Shown here piece by piece: positions 23,394 to 34,020 of a stretch of 64,000 nucleotides of DNA (the stretch's first letter is position 1; the number at the start of each line of letters is the position of its first letter). A model generated the notes under the pieces. The model was not told the origin of the DNA and did not search any database. It saw only the letters and a list, made by a program, of their open reading frames with translations. Source of the stretch: Earliella scabrosa (taxonomy: Eukaryota; Basidiomycota; Agaricomycetes; Polyporales; Polyporaceae); NCBI GenBank assembly GCA_022605405.1, contig JABYQQ010000002.1, positions 1,860,001 through 1,924,000 on the forward strand. The letters are read 5' to 3'. The position numbers and the translations under genes were made by a program.

Positions 23394-24623
23394 ATGACTG
23401 ACTTCACTAATAGAGCACCCAGCCTATGCCACTTCCCATGGCCGTTGCGCGAAAGGTACCCGGCCCACGAATCGTTTGAGGTGGAACATACGCGTTTACT
23501 GCAAGCCCCAGATGTCCCAGTATCACCCACGATCTCCGAGAGCGACGGCTATTCCCTACTCTCGGAGGAATGGTATCCCTCCCACACCTCCGAGTTGGTC
23601 TCCAGTGCGCCTTCAGCCGGTCTCGAAATCGCTGGCCCGAGCAGCCTTCGTCTCGCCTTCTTGAGCTGTCCTCACGCAATCCATTTCAGTTATGGAGATG
23701 AGACTCGTGAAGTCAGACGGAGTGATGGATACCACGAGACGGATAACGATCGTAACGATGGAGTCTCAGCAAATTTTGTCCAGTATCCTCTCATGGCTCG
23801 AGACCCGCTGCCTTTCGACTCCCCGCCCGACTCTCACTTGCCCTCTTTTGTCATCATTCTCGCTACTGCCCTGATTGACGATGACGACAACAGGAACGAG
23901 AGTCCCCGTCCGTCTCGATCCCATCCTAGTCGTTCCCGTTACGACGATCCTGAGGCTCGCTCTGGGAACGACTGGGCGATCTCGCTCTCTAATCGCTCTC
24001 GCCGCTTGGGTCACTCCGTTGAAGATAAGGAAGCAATCTTCATATTTCCTCAAGACGCGTCCAGCGAAGACTCCAGGTCACCGCAGCATAGCCACCAGCG
24101 CCTCCTACTCTCGCCGCCAGAAGGCAGTACGTTCCTGTCCTGGGGGCAGCATCCTGGATGCCTCGAGTGTATAATGCTATGTCCGTGGGTAATAGGCCGT
24201 GCTGGGAGATGTGCGCATTCGAGGGGAACAGATGGTGGAGTAGTACTAATACGAGGAGCCTGGGGATGCGGCAAGTTGGGTAGTGACAATCTGTACATAC
24301 ACCTGGGCGGTACTCCAGTTGTATCATATCAAGTTACTGCTGAACACTGGTTTCGTTCATCGCTGTCGGCTTACCTACGGCGCGACGGCGCATGTAGCTA
24401 CATTTTATCGGAGTCCGTGGGCGGCTGGGGCCCAGTAGTCGGCCCGGCGAGCCCTTTATTTGTGGGTGTTTGTTTTCGACAGGTCATCTCGTTGTCTCGG
24501 CGCAGTGTTGCGTGCGTGGATCTCTTCTTGGGGCGGGGCGCGAGTTTACTACCCCCCTCGTCGGCGGTCGCCGCTCCTGCTGCCCAGCTGCCAGTGCCGC
24601 ACACGATGCCAACCCGAGCTTGA
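23394..24623 (+). CDS. Hypothetical disordered protein
   Basis: 409-codon ORF, not recognised. Rich in Ser, Pro, Asp, Arg with runs such as DDDDN and RPSRSHPSRSRYDD. The last ~150 codons (after about residue 245) change composition to hydrophobic/Cys/Gly-rich and may be intron or untranslated sequence read through, since a donor-like gtacgt follows at 24129. Its neighbours on the same strand have similar character. Confidence 0.35.
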   Translation: MTDFTNRAPSLCHFPWPLRERYPAHESFEVEHTRLLQAPDVPVSPTISESDGYSLLSEEWYPSHTSELVSSAPSAGLEIAGPSSLRLAFLSCPHAIHFSYGDETREVRRSDGYHETDNDRNDGVSANFVQYPLMARDPLPFDSPPDSHLPSFVIILATALIDDDDNRNESPRPSRSHPSRSRYDDPEARSGNDWAISLSNRSRRLGHSVEDKEAIFIFPQDASSEDSRSPQHSHQRLLLSPPEGSTFLSWGQHPGCLECIMLCPWVIGRAGRCAHSRGTDGGVVLIRGAWGCGKLGSDNLYIHLGGTPVVSYQVTAEHWFRSSLSAYLRRDGACSYILSESVGGWGPVVGPASPLFVGVCFRQVISLSRRSVACVDLFLGRGASLLPPSSAVAAPAAQLPVPHTMPTRA

Positions 24624-24631
24624 GCCCGCTA

Positions 24632-24641
24632 CTATATAGGA
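24632..24641 (+). promoter_or_regulatory. TATA box
   Basis: ctatatagga about 85 bp upstream of the ORF at 24723. If used, the 23394 ORF must end before it. Confidence 0.4.
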
Positions 24642-24722
24642 GCGACGGTATGGGAATGTAGCTCTCGCTCTCAGCTTGGTCGGATCCTCTGCCGATCGGA
24701 TTGCAGACTCAGTCCTCAGTAA

Positions 24723-25484
24723 GTGCACCACGTCGTGCTCGAGGATACGTCGCTAATGATCTCAAAACTGCTAGGTTCGTTCAAGCTACCTACCATGCGC
24801 AGAGCGGCCTCGATTATAAGACAGCTCATCAGGAGCTCCTCTGCCAAGCGAGATGCTGACCCCAATGTTGACCACCCGGCAGATCTTCCGCCACCGCCGG
24901 ATGTGACTGGACATGGGCCTCCGGTCAACGAACCCTTTCCTACCGTTCTCGGAGATGGATTCGGACAGAGCCCCCCAAAGCCGGATCCTGCGCCGGGAGG
25001 TACTCGAGCGGTGAATCTGAGCTCTCATGAGCCTCCGGACCCGCACACTTATCCGTGCTTCATATCCGGACCGGTGGCTCCTGGGAGCGCCACCCGGCCG
25101 ACGCCCGCGTCTCCTCAGCCACAGGATAGGGTCTCTTCTCCCGTCACGCTGGTGCACCATACTCACTTTCACGCTCACGTTGCGGCACCTCCCATGTCTT
25201 ACACGCCACTCTACGGGATGTGGATACCCCAATCCGCGCCACTGCCGGCACCTGTGCAAGCCTACCCCATCCCGGCTTGCCCTGTAACCTTCGCGCCTGC
25301 AGCAAGTCCTTGTTACCCATGGGCGGGCTATACCCCAGATGGCGAGCTGTATGGATCACTCCTCGGAGCTCGTCGGGCGTGTGGGTCCTATGACGACGCT
25401 GGCGACGGGGTTACGCTCCCGCTGTATCCGTCAATTGGGTATCTATACTACCCTCAGCATGTGTGCGCGTATCTCGGGTACTAG
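24723..25484 (+). CDS. Proline-rich hypothetical protein
   Basis: 253-codon ORF, not recognised. After an amphipathic basic start (MRRAASIIRQLIRSSSAKRD) it is rich in Pro, Gly and His, with a Tyr/Pro/Ala-rich second half (YTPLYGMWIPQSAPLPAP). A TATA box precedes it. An internal ATG at about 24795 opens the basic segment and may be the true start. Codon use is not unusual, and the ORF is long for a Pro-rich chance frame, so I consider it probably real. Confidence 0.4.
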   Translation: MHHVVLEDTSLMISKLLGSFKLPTMRRAASIIRQLIRSSSAKRDADPNVDHPADLPPPPDVTGHGPPVNEPFPTVLGDGFGQSPPKPDPAPGGTRAVNLSSHEPPDPHTYPCFISGPVAPGSATRPTPASPQPQDRVSSPVTLVHHTHFHAHVAAPPMSYTPLYGMWIPQSAPLPAPVQAYPIPACPVTFAPAASPCYPWAGYTPDGELYGSLLGARRACGSYDDAGDGVTLPLYPSIGYLYYPQHVCAYLGY

Positions 25485-26172
25485 TGTTCTGCGAAATACG
25501 TCTTCCCAGGTGGCTTGTGAAGCTGACGCGCTTACGTTCTGCGACGATGGACACTTTCCATGTATGCTATGACCCGTCCACGTAATGAACCAGAGTCAGA
25601 CTAAGGTGTTAAGCAGCAACGCCCGCACTACCGCAATCCGGAGTACGATGTTGTGTCGTTGTCATATTCACGCGCTGTAGATCCGCCGCATGCCATTCAC
25701 GCATCATGGAGAATAGGTACGATTGAGGTAACCTTTCATATTATGGCTGACGACCCGTATCCAGCATCGCCACATACCTCGTGCGTTATTGTATTGCCTC
25801 GGCGTGGAATTGATGCCTAGTACTTACAGAGTTGGCTGACTCTTCACGCAGGCTCCGACATATGATCATCTCGCCAACCGCGAGCGCCGTACACTGAGTC
25901 ATGCACCGCCCGCAAGTCTCTACGACTGATCATCGAGACATGCGCGCAGCGCCGCCAAGTTGACTCTAGAAGGGCGGTGCCAATACTTGGGTCAGGTTCA
26001 GGACTAGAAGCGGAAAGTATAGTACTTACGGAAGCTTTGTCTCAAATGAGCCAAGCCTGGTGCACTGACATATACCCATAGTCTATGCTGTGCAGCAGTT
26101 GCCACTGGTGCAATAAGTAACAGGCTCCAGGCCCGTTGACAAGGTACTACTTCCCAAGTCGCAGTGACTTCA
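25485..26172. other. Intergenic region
   Basis: AT-richer sequence before the inverted-repeat element. Nothing recognised. Confidence 0.4.
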
Positions 26173-26566
26173 GTTTACGCAGATCATCTGAGCGCGTTAG
26201 TTACGGTAAAAGACAACTATTTATCTGCCTTAGTGGGTCAGATAGAATCCGAGAGTGAGATGATTTGAGAATAATTTGTGTGAAATATTTGACTTCTCTC
26301 TGGCTCTATTTGACTTCCCTCTGGCTCGAATAAAAAATGCGCAAACAGGGAATCGAACACACGATCTGCGCACGACCCAAATACCAACTCAGTGGCCTAG
26401 ACAACTGAGCCACAAGAGCTTACTATGTGGGTGGCCCAACACTGTCTATATCGTCTCATCCTCTCTGCCAAATATGTTCTCTTACTCTTGTAACAATTGA
26501 CCCGCTCTGCAAAGCAGTGATGGCTCATAAATATATTTTGTACTCTGCTCAATGAATGTGTTTACA
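26173..26566 (-). repeat. Left arm of inverted repeat
   Basis: 394 bp from gtttacgcagatcatctgag to tgtttaca. Contains the tRNA-like unit on the minus strand and a short internal duplication (two gaagtcaaat copies about 20 bp apart, read on the minus strand). Confidence 0.85.
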
Positions 26567-26878
26567 TTCTAAACAAGGCAACGGAGTTGCAAGAGTCCGA
26601 ATGGCTGAGGCAGTCCAACATTCGGCGCTAGAGTTACTGGATTTGGACAGGGCAAGTCCGAATCCAGTAAGTCTAGCATCAAGGATTGCGTTACGGCGGT
26701 GGTACTTCCTCTGCTTTATACTAGGTACATTCTCTTGCTAAGCAGAAAGAACTCATCCCTATGACATGTGGTGGCAACATGTAGACGAGCAAGTTGGCAA
26801 TCACGGTTGCAAGCACGGCCCAATATTGAATGCATGGGTACCAATCAGCTGGCATGGCCGCATGGGAATGCAAGTGTC

Positions 26879-27270
26879 TGTAAACACATTCATTGAACAG
26901 AGTCCGAGATATATTTATGAGCCATCACTGCTTTGCAGAGCGGGTCAATTGTTACAAGAGTAAGAGAACATATTTGGCAGAGAGGATGAGACGATAGACA
27001 GTGTTGGGCCACCCACATAGTAAGCTCTTGTGGCTCAGTTGTCTAGGCCACTGAGTTGGTATTTGGGTCGTGCGCAGATCGTGTGTTCGATTCCCTGTTT
27101 GCGCATTTTTTATTCGAGCCAGAGGGAAGTCAAATAGAGCTAGAGAGAAGTCAAATATTTCACACAAATTATTCTCAAATCATCTCACTCTCGGATTCTA
27201 TCTGACCCACTAAGGCAGATAAATAGTTGTCTTTTACCGTAACTAACGCGCTCAGATGATCTGCGTAAAC
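26879..27270 (+). repeat. Right arm of inverted repeat
   Basis: 392 bp, reverse complement of the left arm. Contains the tRNA-like unit on the plus strand. The outer boundary is set where similarity stops (gcgtaaac at 27263-27270). Confidence 0.85.
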
Positions 27271-29425
27271 CGATACAAGTGCAAGTCGAGGAGACGTCCT
27301 TGTGTCGTAGGTTATAAGAGCACTGTCTGGTTTCTTCGAAGTCCATTGGCACGACGCCCTTCAAATTCAAGAGGATCAGGTATACGGTCCGCCGACCCCA
27401 TATCCGTGTCGTCTCAGTTTACTTACCAGTATATCTACCAACCAGCCTCGTCATCATGCGCAATTACAACATGAACTCAATCTCTTCCATGCATTCCGCC
27501 ACTACATCGTCGTCAACATCAACTCACGGATACGAATCACACGACGGTGGTGCTACCGTCTTCACAGTGGACGTCCGAGTCTCTGCCGGAGATTCATCCA
27601 TGCCTATTCCAACTATCACCGTCACCCCTCCGGAGCAGCTGCCGTGCCAGAAAATTGACGAATTGTCCAGTGCACTATCATGCATGAACGTGCATGCTAC
27701 AGTTGCGAGTCGCTGCGTCAATCAGCCATGAGAGTCCTCTCCGATGTTCTCGGTGAGCACGGTGGGGACACGAGCCATCAAGCTTCAAAGTACCGTTCGT
27801 ATATACTCTTTTCCCATGCTGTGGCGACTCGGAGGCAAAATATGCATGTATAACGTCAACGAACTCGTTCGACGAATGTATCGTGTTCTCGTCCTGTGAC
27901 TCACATCAACTTGTTACTCGCCGGCATCTGTCAACAGCCCTGGCCTAAGGAACAAGAGTTACCTCATTGAGAATAACGTAGATCTCCCGCCGACCCCTCG
28001 AGTTATCCCCTACGACCACATCAGCCCCAGCCGACCCAGCCGGCACGAAGGGTGCTTATGCCTCGGACCCTCGATACAGCCGAGCACCAACTCGGATCGA
28101 GTATGGCTTTAACACGGATACGGAATAGGATGCGTGGTGGCGGCGCATCAACACAATCAGTCCCGGCGAAGAGACAGCCACGAAGAAAGAGGCACTCAGA
28201 AGGACAGATGTTGGGCAGTAGGGGCCATTAGCATCGAGATTGACGTGGTGGTTTGCCAGTGAGTGATCACGTCCCTCCTTTGGCCGAACTTGTGGTGGCG
28301 GGTAGGCTATCACTAGTTATTGTCCTCGTATGAATGGAGAGTAGCTACGAATCGCAAACCGCAGTCACTTACCTTATGGAACAGTGTGCGCCTAGTGCTG
28401 GCTCCCAAGTCTGCATCGGTACATGTTCAACACAATAGAGAGAGGCGGTGGCCAGCTATCTAGCACAAAAGAACGATCCCCTAAAACGGAGAAGTGCAGG
28501 ATAAGTACTTGTCCCTGCCGCGTGTTCTAGCATCGTCGATTCACGACGCACCTCGCGACCAACATGGAGTGCACGATGTACCCCAAAGACCTTATCTCAA
28601 AACGTGCCGCTACCCGAGTTCTAGTACGGATTCTCGACACCGCGCGCTGTACCGCGCGCATCCCAGGACTCCGAGACCGAGACCCACATCCGAATGCACT
28701 CGACCCCACATATTCGCCCCATCGGGATAAGACCCGCCATCCAACTCCTCCGAGGGGCTCACCGGGACCGACTGTGGCGAGCGTCCCGCAGCCCGCGAGC
28801 CGGGTGATGGCGTGCCAACGCAATACGGCTACAACGACACGGGATCATCGGAGGAGACGGTGGACAGTCACATGAAAGAGGAAGAAACATACTCGCCGCT
28901 CGGCATCGTCCGTGAGCCTCGCGGGGATATAGTGAAGAGGTGGAGCTGTTGAGAAGGACTATGGTGTGTTCAGCCTGACGATACGCTTGTATAATATTTG
29001 CCATGCACCTCGACGTCTATGTGCTTGATATGTTGGGGAACAACATGATTGCTGCAGCGTGAACGGTAGCACCGGTCGAGTGCGATGCGCAACGGATTTG
29101 TACGGACTCTCGTATCGGAGCTTCCGCGTTGCAACACATTGTTTCATAGAGGGAGAGGAAGACAGTTGGACTGGGCATGACCTTCAACAGCCGTCAGCCT
29201 CTGCGTGGTCCTCTACCGGTTTTCTTGGCTTCGTGTGGCCCTAGAGCACGCGCCACTCCCGTCGCTTTGACCCGTGCTTGGGATAGAACTAAGCAAAGCC
29301 ACACCGACGAATTCAAAGCGAGCCGTCAGCTTCGTTCGTGCAATAAGGGCGGGCAGACCCATACCGTCCATCGACTATGCAGCCACGCCCCGCTGCCTAC
29401 AGTCACGCCACACTCACTGCTCGCA
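27271..29425. other. Intergenic region with short ORFs
   Basis: Two plus-strand ORFs without family signature are present: 27456-27731 (91 aa, Ser/Thr-rich) and 28564-28875 (103 aa, Arg/Pro/Thr-rich). Neither has supporting evidence beyond being open. Confidence 0.3.
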
Positions 29426-30061
29426 ATGACCCCACCGCCAAAGTCAGCAGACGCGCCCCTGGCCACCTCGACTCCAAAACATCGAGCCTCTGGCTCCCCA
29501 ACTTTGGCCCGAAAAGGCACGAAAGACTCCGGAGAGCTTGCTACCACGGATTCGAAGTCCACCCCTCAGTCCACCCCGAAAGTCTCCCATCCCAAGCGTC
29601 TTCCGGAGAAGAACACGCCGGACGCTGGCACGCCACCGCACGGATCGTCCGTCTCAGTGCCTCTCGTGACCGGCAGCCCACGGAGGGGCGCGAGCCATTC
29701 GCAGACCTCGCTGGTATCACAAACCTCGTCGACCTCTTCGCGCACGGGACTGGGAAACCGAGAGAGGGGCGCACTCATCACCGGCAACTCGCCGGGAGGC
29801 TCGAGAATCGGGGAGTTCTACTTCGAGAATGCTGGTGCGAAGAAGGTGGAACCGGGGCGGCCGTCGACCATGGTGGAGAAGATGAAGGTGGAGGTGTTGA
29901 AGAAGGTGTACGAGCAAGGCAGGAAGGAGGAGGAGAAAGAACGATTGAAGCGGGAGCAGGAGATGCGGGGGCAGGAGATGATGGGTGCGGGCGAGGGTGA
30001 CCGGATGTCGCTTCGCTCGAGTTCACAAGGAGGCGGCGGAGGAGTGCCGAAGCCTGCGTGA
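29426..30061 (+). CDS. Hypothetical Ser/Thr/Pro-rich protein with C-terminal coiled coil
   Basis: Not recognised. From ATG 29426 it gives 211 aa (an upstream in-frame ATG at 29177 exists but its stretch looks like leader sequence). The first ~135 residues are disordered with many SP/TP sites (TSTPKHRASGSPTLARKGT). A more ordered segment, SRIGEFYFENAGAKK, is followed by a charged helix (KMKVEVLKKVYEQGRKEEEK) that should form a coiled coil, then a Gly/Ser tail. Confidence 0.55.
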   Translation: MTPPPKSADAPLATSTPKHRASGSPTLARKGTKDSGELATTDSKSTPQSTPKVSHPKRLPEKNTPDAGTPPHGSSVSVPLVTGSPRRGASHSQTSLVSQTSSTSSRTGLGNRERGALITGNSPGGSRIGEFYFENAGAKKVEPGRPSTMVEKMKVEVLKKVYEQGRKEEEKERLKREQEMRGQEMMGAGEGDRMSLRSSSQGGGGGVPKPA

Positions 30062-30610
30062 TGACGAGTCAGAACCTGGACACGCTGTGTGCCGTAGCGG
30101 GTGAATTATGTACTTGTACCATGCACTAGTGTCTCATGGGTCGACGGAGATGACTTTAAGCAGGCACCATCTGGTAGAAGCGTCAGTGGCTATCTATTCA
30201 GTCTAACGTGCGACTGGATTGCGATAATACGTCATGGCGGTCGGAGCAGGTCTCTTAGCCCGCGATACGGAGACTGTCATGACATAGCAGTTCACGTTGG
30301 GTAGATCAGAAGTAACGAGGCGTCACGTACAGAGTTCTCCCAACATGGTGACATCTCTGGCACGATGGAGGCGAACTGCCCGTTCGTCTTTCGCTCTACG
30401 CATGTATATCAATACCGAGAACAGGTGCACACGTAGATTGCGATACTCGCCTCGTAGGTAGGAAGAGAAATTGAAGAGACTGCTGAGCACGACATCGATC
30501 AATGCTGTCCTCGGTAATGCAGGTGTTCTCGATCAGTGAGAGAGGCCTATTGAATCGAAGTAATCGCGATATGCGTTGATAGCGCAAAATGACGCTTCCA
30601 CAGATTGTAC
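30062..30610. other. Intergenic region
   Basis: Between convergent genes; nothing recognised. Confidence 0.4.
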
Positions 30611-31187
30611 CTAAGGAAGCGGGGTCACGAGAGCAAGCGGGAGTATGATCATCCGTTCCTTATCCCACTGAAATAGCCCGTGTCAGAAAATGTAGGTCTG
30701 CACGGATGAGTAAAACTATGCTTACGACCCCGCTTGTGTAGTACACATCACTCTCTACGAGCTCACGCACAGCCTCGAGGCTCTCAGCCTCGCAGATGAA
30801 CACAGAGCCAATCATCTTCTTCTCAGCCGTAGGAGACGCGATCGACTCGGGCGTGAGCATTGCCCCGGCGACCTCTACGAGAGGATAGATCCAATGTGAG
30901 CGGAGGATCTCGAGTCGAGCTGGGATGTACAACGTACTGATAGTACCGCCAGAGATATGCTCCCGCGCCTTGTCCAGATGAGCAGGTCTCACGCTCAGGC
31001 GACGCTGGAAAGCTCCCTCGTCGGTCATGTCGGGCGCATAGATAACGAACTTGTGTCGAGGGGCTGGTGGAGGTACTCCTGACATCAGTCGGGTCTGACG
31101 CATAACATTTGGTGTCAGTTTCGTTGTATGAGTGGTGGACAGTCTAGCCAAGGTCCTCATGTTGAGGATGCCGCGCATGTTGGTCAC
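30611..31187 (-). CDS. YCII-domain protein, probably mitochondrial
   Basis: Exons 31187-30726 and 30667-30611 are in phase and give 172 aa. The first ~40 residues are Arg/Thr/Met-rich without acidic residues, consistent with a mitochondrial presequence. The YCII domain follows: HKFVIYAPDMTDEGAFQRRL, VRPAHLDKAREHI, GGTISTLY, GSVFICEAESLEAVRELVE, then DVYYTSGV joined over the intron to WDKERMIILPL, the usual YCII end. Members are small dimeric alpha/beta-barrel proteins often of unknown function, some acting as hydrolases or dehalogenases. Without splicing the last frame reads into intron sequence, which is why the second exon is chosen. Confidence 0.85.
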
Positions 31188-31683
31188 AGGCTGAGGTTAC
31201 CACTGGCAGAAGGAAGAGTCCAGGAAGAGTCGCTGTGCTGGCAGCTTAGCAACAAGCGCTCGGATTCGGGTGTTTCCGGAATGCCTTATGGGGCACAACC
31301 ACGACTCTTCCAACCAAGTTTTTGCAACGTGTCACATCTTGACTACTTCTTAACAGCCGTATCCAGCAGTTGACCATGCTGAGTTGGGTTGGTGCCTCTT
31401 GATGAGCGGTCTTGCGCGAATGAGACGGTCACAATGCTGACATATAAATGTGCCACTTGGAGCACAAACCTCCCGTACTGGCTTGAGAACGCCCCCCGAT
31501 AGCACACGGGACTGCGCCGCACTCACCATGACTGAGTCGGCCTCTATACTCGCAGGCGGCGGCGCTGATCTTGTACCAGGGATGTCTTCGATCGGTTAAG
31601 ACCCTCGCTGACGTCGTATCATGCCAGTGGCTCGGTATCGAGCATTTGGCCCTATTCCTTGATTCTCGTTCCATGTCCGCATC
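31188..31683. other. Intergenic region, shared promoter
   Basis: Divergent spacer between the YCII gene and the 31684 ORF; nothing else recognised. Confidence 0.4.
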
Positions 31684-32547
31684 ATGAGCGAAGGTGAGTG
31701 TACATATCATGGGCTGGACCCTCAAGCATTGACAATTCGCTCAGACGATACACACCCCAGCTGCAGTGCGGAAGCATCATCGGATGTCGAGGAAAGTCAA
31801 GAGACGACGTGGACATGGACGGTCACCTCACGGCATTCTTGCGTACCAGGAATCTCGTCTTCTTTCCGAGTAGATCAGGATCCCAACACCCACCCTGATC
31901 CGATGCGTGCATCCGTAACCCGAGATCTAGGCGTGGAATCACACCCGCAGCCTTACTTGAGGATACCTCACCAGAGATCGCATAGAACGGCGGATGGCAG
32001 TCCCTTCAGCCGATCACCAAGCCAGGGTTCCGATGTGTACGACCTTCATCTCTCGGGTGCTTTTGGATCAACGAACTTGCCTGGACATGGCATCGATCTA
32101 TTTGAGCTGCTCCTTCGCCCCTCCTGGCCTCGCGAACATCCGCCATTCCTCCTGGCCGACACGACCCTCCCATATATCCCGTACGTCTGCGATCATGCCT
32201 TCGAGATCCATCTGACGGCTTCTGCTCTCATCGGTCGCCGTCAAGAGGCTGAGCGTGCCATCGCGCAGAGTATCCTCGCTCGTTTCACCGCTGCGGGAGG
32301 AGGCGTTGGACCCCATCCGCTTCCCGTGGTGGTGGCGGAACTAGCGACTGTAAATCCCTATCCTCAGTCTGCGATAGAAGAGCTCACCTCGGGCTGGGTC
32401 ACCGTCCGGCACTCAGACCTCCGTGCAACAGAGGAGTCCAACTCGCATTCTGATCCAGACTGGGAGCTTCTCCACTGCTTGGAGCTCGACGCCCACCGAC
32501 ATCCGGTATCGTCTATCCTCAATACCTCTTACCAACGACCGTTGTAG
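31684..32547 (+). CDS. Hypothetical protein
   Basis: 287-codon ORF, not recognised. The first ~120 residues are polar and disordered. The second half looks more ordered: GIDLFELLLRPSWPREHPPF, YIPYVCDHAFEIHL and a helix ALIGRRQEAERAIAQSILARF. No membrane segment or metal-binding motif. It stands in a series of same-strand orphan ORFs with the 32977 ORF. Confidence 0.45.
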   Translation: MSEGECTYHGLDPQALTIRSDDTHPSCSAEASSDVEESQETTWTWTVTSRHSCVPGISSSFRVDQDPNTHPDPMRASVTRDLGVESHPQPYLRIPHQRSHRTADGSPFSRSPSQGSDVYDLHLSGAFGSTNLPGHGIDLFELLLRPSWPREHPPFLLADTTLPYIPYVCDHAFEIHLTASALIGRRQEAERAIAQSILARFTAAGGGVGPHPLPVVVAELATVNPYPQSAIEELTSGWVTVRHSDLRATEESNSHSDPDWELLHCLELDAHRHPVSSILNTSYQRPL

Positions 32548-32976
32548 CTGCTAGTATTGTTTGAGTATGCGTCACCATGCTACATCAATACCAGCGTAGC
32601 GGTCGCGCAACGTCGTGTACTCCAACTGTGGCGGAACAAAGGCTACTAACTCCTGAGCGATGGTTCGCACTCAACTACATCATGGGACAACAACATTCAA
32701 TAACAGGCGTAGCACAGACAACAACAGGCGTCTTGTGTCCGAACTCCTGATCCGCTCATACACCCCTCTTCAGGTTATTATTCCCCGGCGCTCGCTCAGG
32801 CCACATCGCGACCATACTCGCCCTCGACCTATTGTCGACAGGCTCCTACCAGGACCACGTCTCTATTCTGAGACACAAACCCAGTCCCTCATAAGATCCT
32901 CGAGGCACGTCCTCCCCGAATACAGCCACGGCTTGCAACGCTTCTCCCCGCGCCTCGGAGAGACCCGCCCCGCGTC
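32548..32976. other. Short intergenic region
   Basis: Contains an imperfect repeat of acaacattcaataacaggcg/acaacaacaggcg (about 32690-32735); otherwise nothing. Confidence 0.4.
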
Positions 32977-34020
32977 ATGTCTATGTCCATGTCCCCCGAA
33001 TCCGTCTACTCCCAGGATGAGTCCCAATTGCGCACACCGAGTCCGGTATCCCTCGGAACACGCGCTGTCGAAGAGGACGAAGAAGGCCCAGACGCCGACC
33101 TCATGAAGATCTTGGTCCCGTACTATAGCGATACGGATGCAGGACACACACTGGACCCCAGCGCTCTTGCCCGGGCGCGTCGTGGCGAGCAGCCCTCATC
33201 TCCGGACCTGACAGCCTTTGCCAAGATCCCGCCCGCACGGTCGTATCAGTCAGTGCAGCTGACTTGGGATGGGATCACAGACTACGACAACACCAACCAT
33301 GACCATACCCGGACGGATGTTGATACAACGGCCGCGGAGAGCGCAGACGCGTCCAGGAAGGACGCGCACCGCGCGCGCCTCTTACGTATCCTTTCGGACC
33401 CGCGACCGCGCTGTCCGTCTCCGTACCCACCTCCCTCACCCCTCTTGTCTCATCATGATATATCCCAGCCTCTCCCAAACTTGTGCCCCTCTCCCTGCTC
33501 CTATATTCCCGACAGTGGGTCAGCGTCGGAGTCGGATTCGGACTCGTGTGGCGAGGATCCGCGCTTCCCTCCCGGCCTGACCGCGATACCCGCGTGGACG
33601 CGCGACTTCTACGACTTCAAATCTCAATCGACCTGGATAGGGTGGGGGGACGAGTATGAGTATGTTTCCGAGTCGCCGGACTCGGAGCCGGACTACTCGG
33701 ACGCCGACTACGAGTTCGCGCGCAACTGGGACTCGACTCGCGCCGCAACCGTCGCCACCGACCCTCGGGTGCGATCTCAGATTGGTTCCGGATCCCGCAC
33801 AAGCTCCAGCGTGAGCACCCAGCATGTGCACAGGGACTTGAGAGCGATGATCCGGGAGCGGCGGTGGACACTCTTGCTGGAGGAGCTGGTGCTTCAGTGC
33901 GAATTGGACTCGGCCGCCGCCACCCGGGCGAAGAACCAGAACTCGCCGATACAAGCGCGGAGACGACAGACGTGGCCGTGTACGCAGCGGCGAGGTTCCA
34001 TGCGCAATGGGTGGTTTTGA
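32977..34020 (+). CDS. Acidic, disordered hypothetical protein
   Basis: 347-codon ORF, not recognised. Strongly acidic and Ser-rich, with clusters such as VEEDEEGPDAD, SASESDSDSCGEDP and YEYVSESPDSEPDYSDADYE. A helical segment near the end, LRAMIRERRWTLLLEELVLQ (about 285-305), may be a binding helix. The start is followed by a short Met/Ser repeat (MSMSMS). Could be a regulator or scaffold; no function can be read. Confidence 0.5.
   Translation: MSMSMSPESVYSQDESQLRTPSPVSLGTRAVEEDEEGPDADLMKILVPYYSDTDAGHTLDPSALARARRGEQPSSPDLTAFAKIPPARSYQSVQLTWDGITDYDNTNHDHTRTDVDTTAAESADASRKDAHRARLLRILSDPRPRCPSPYPPPSPLLSHHDISQPLPNLCPSPCSYIPDSGSASESDSDSCGEDPRFPPGLTAIPAWTRDFYDFKSQSTWIGWGDEYEYVSESPDSEPDYSDADYEFARNWDSTRAATVATDPRVRSQIGSGSRTSSSVSTQHVHRDLRAMIRERRWTLLLEELVLQCELDSAAATRAKNQNSPIQARRRQTWPCTQRRGSMRNGWF

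Larger units (their letters stand above)
26173..27270. mobile_element. Foldback-like element: inverted repeats with tRNA-like heads
   Basis: Two arms, 26173-26566 and 26879-27270, are reverse complements of each other with only a few mismatches, separated by a 312-bp unique spacer (26567-26878). Each arm holds a pol III-type promoter pair. In the right arm (plus strand) the A box is TGGCTCAGTTGTCTAGG at 27031-27047 and the B box GTTCGATTCC at 27085-27094; in the left arm the same lies on the minus strand at 26396-26412 and 26349-26358. A T-run follows. This looks like two tRNA-derived SINE copies in inverted orientation or a foldback element. No target-site duplication is obvious at the outer ends. 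Confidence 0.75.

Noticed and set aside
26276..26500. ORF reading NRTHDLRTTQIPTQWPRQL, and its twin at 26952-27167
   Set aside because: This peptide is the chance translation of a tRNA-like sequence in the antisense direction; it is repeat DNA and not a gene.
26595..26680. tRNA-like sequence in the spacer of the inverted repeat
   Set aside because: Has an A-box-like TGGCTGAGGC and a weak B box, but arms do not fold into a cloverleaf by eye.
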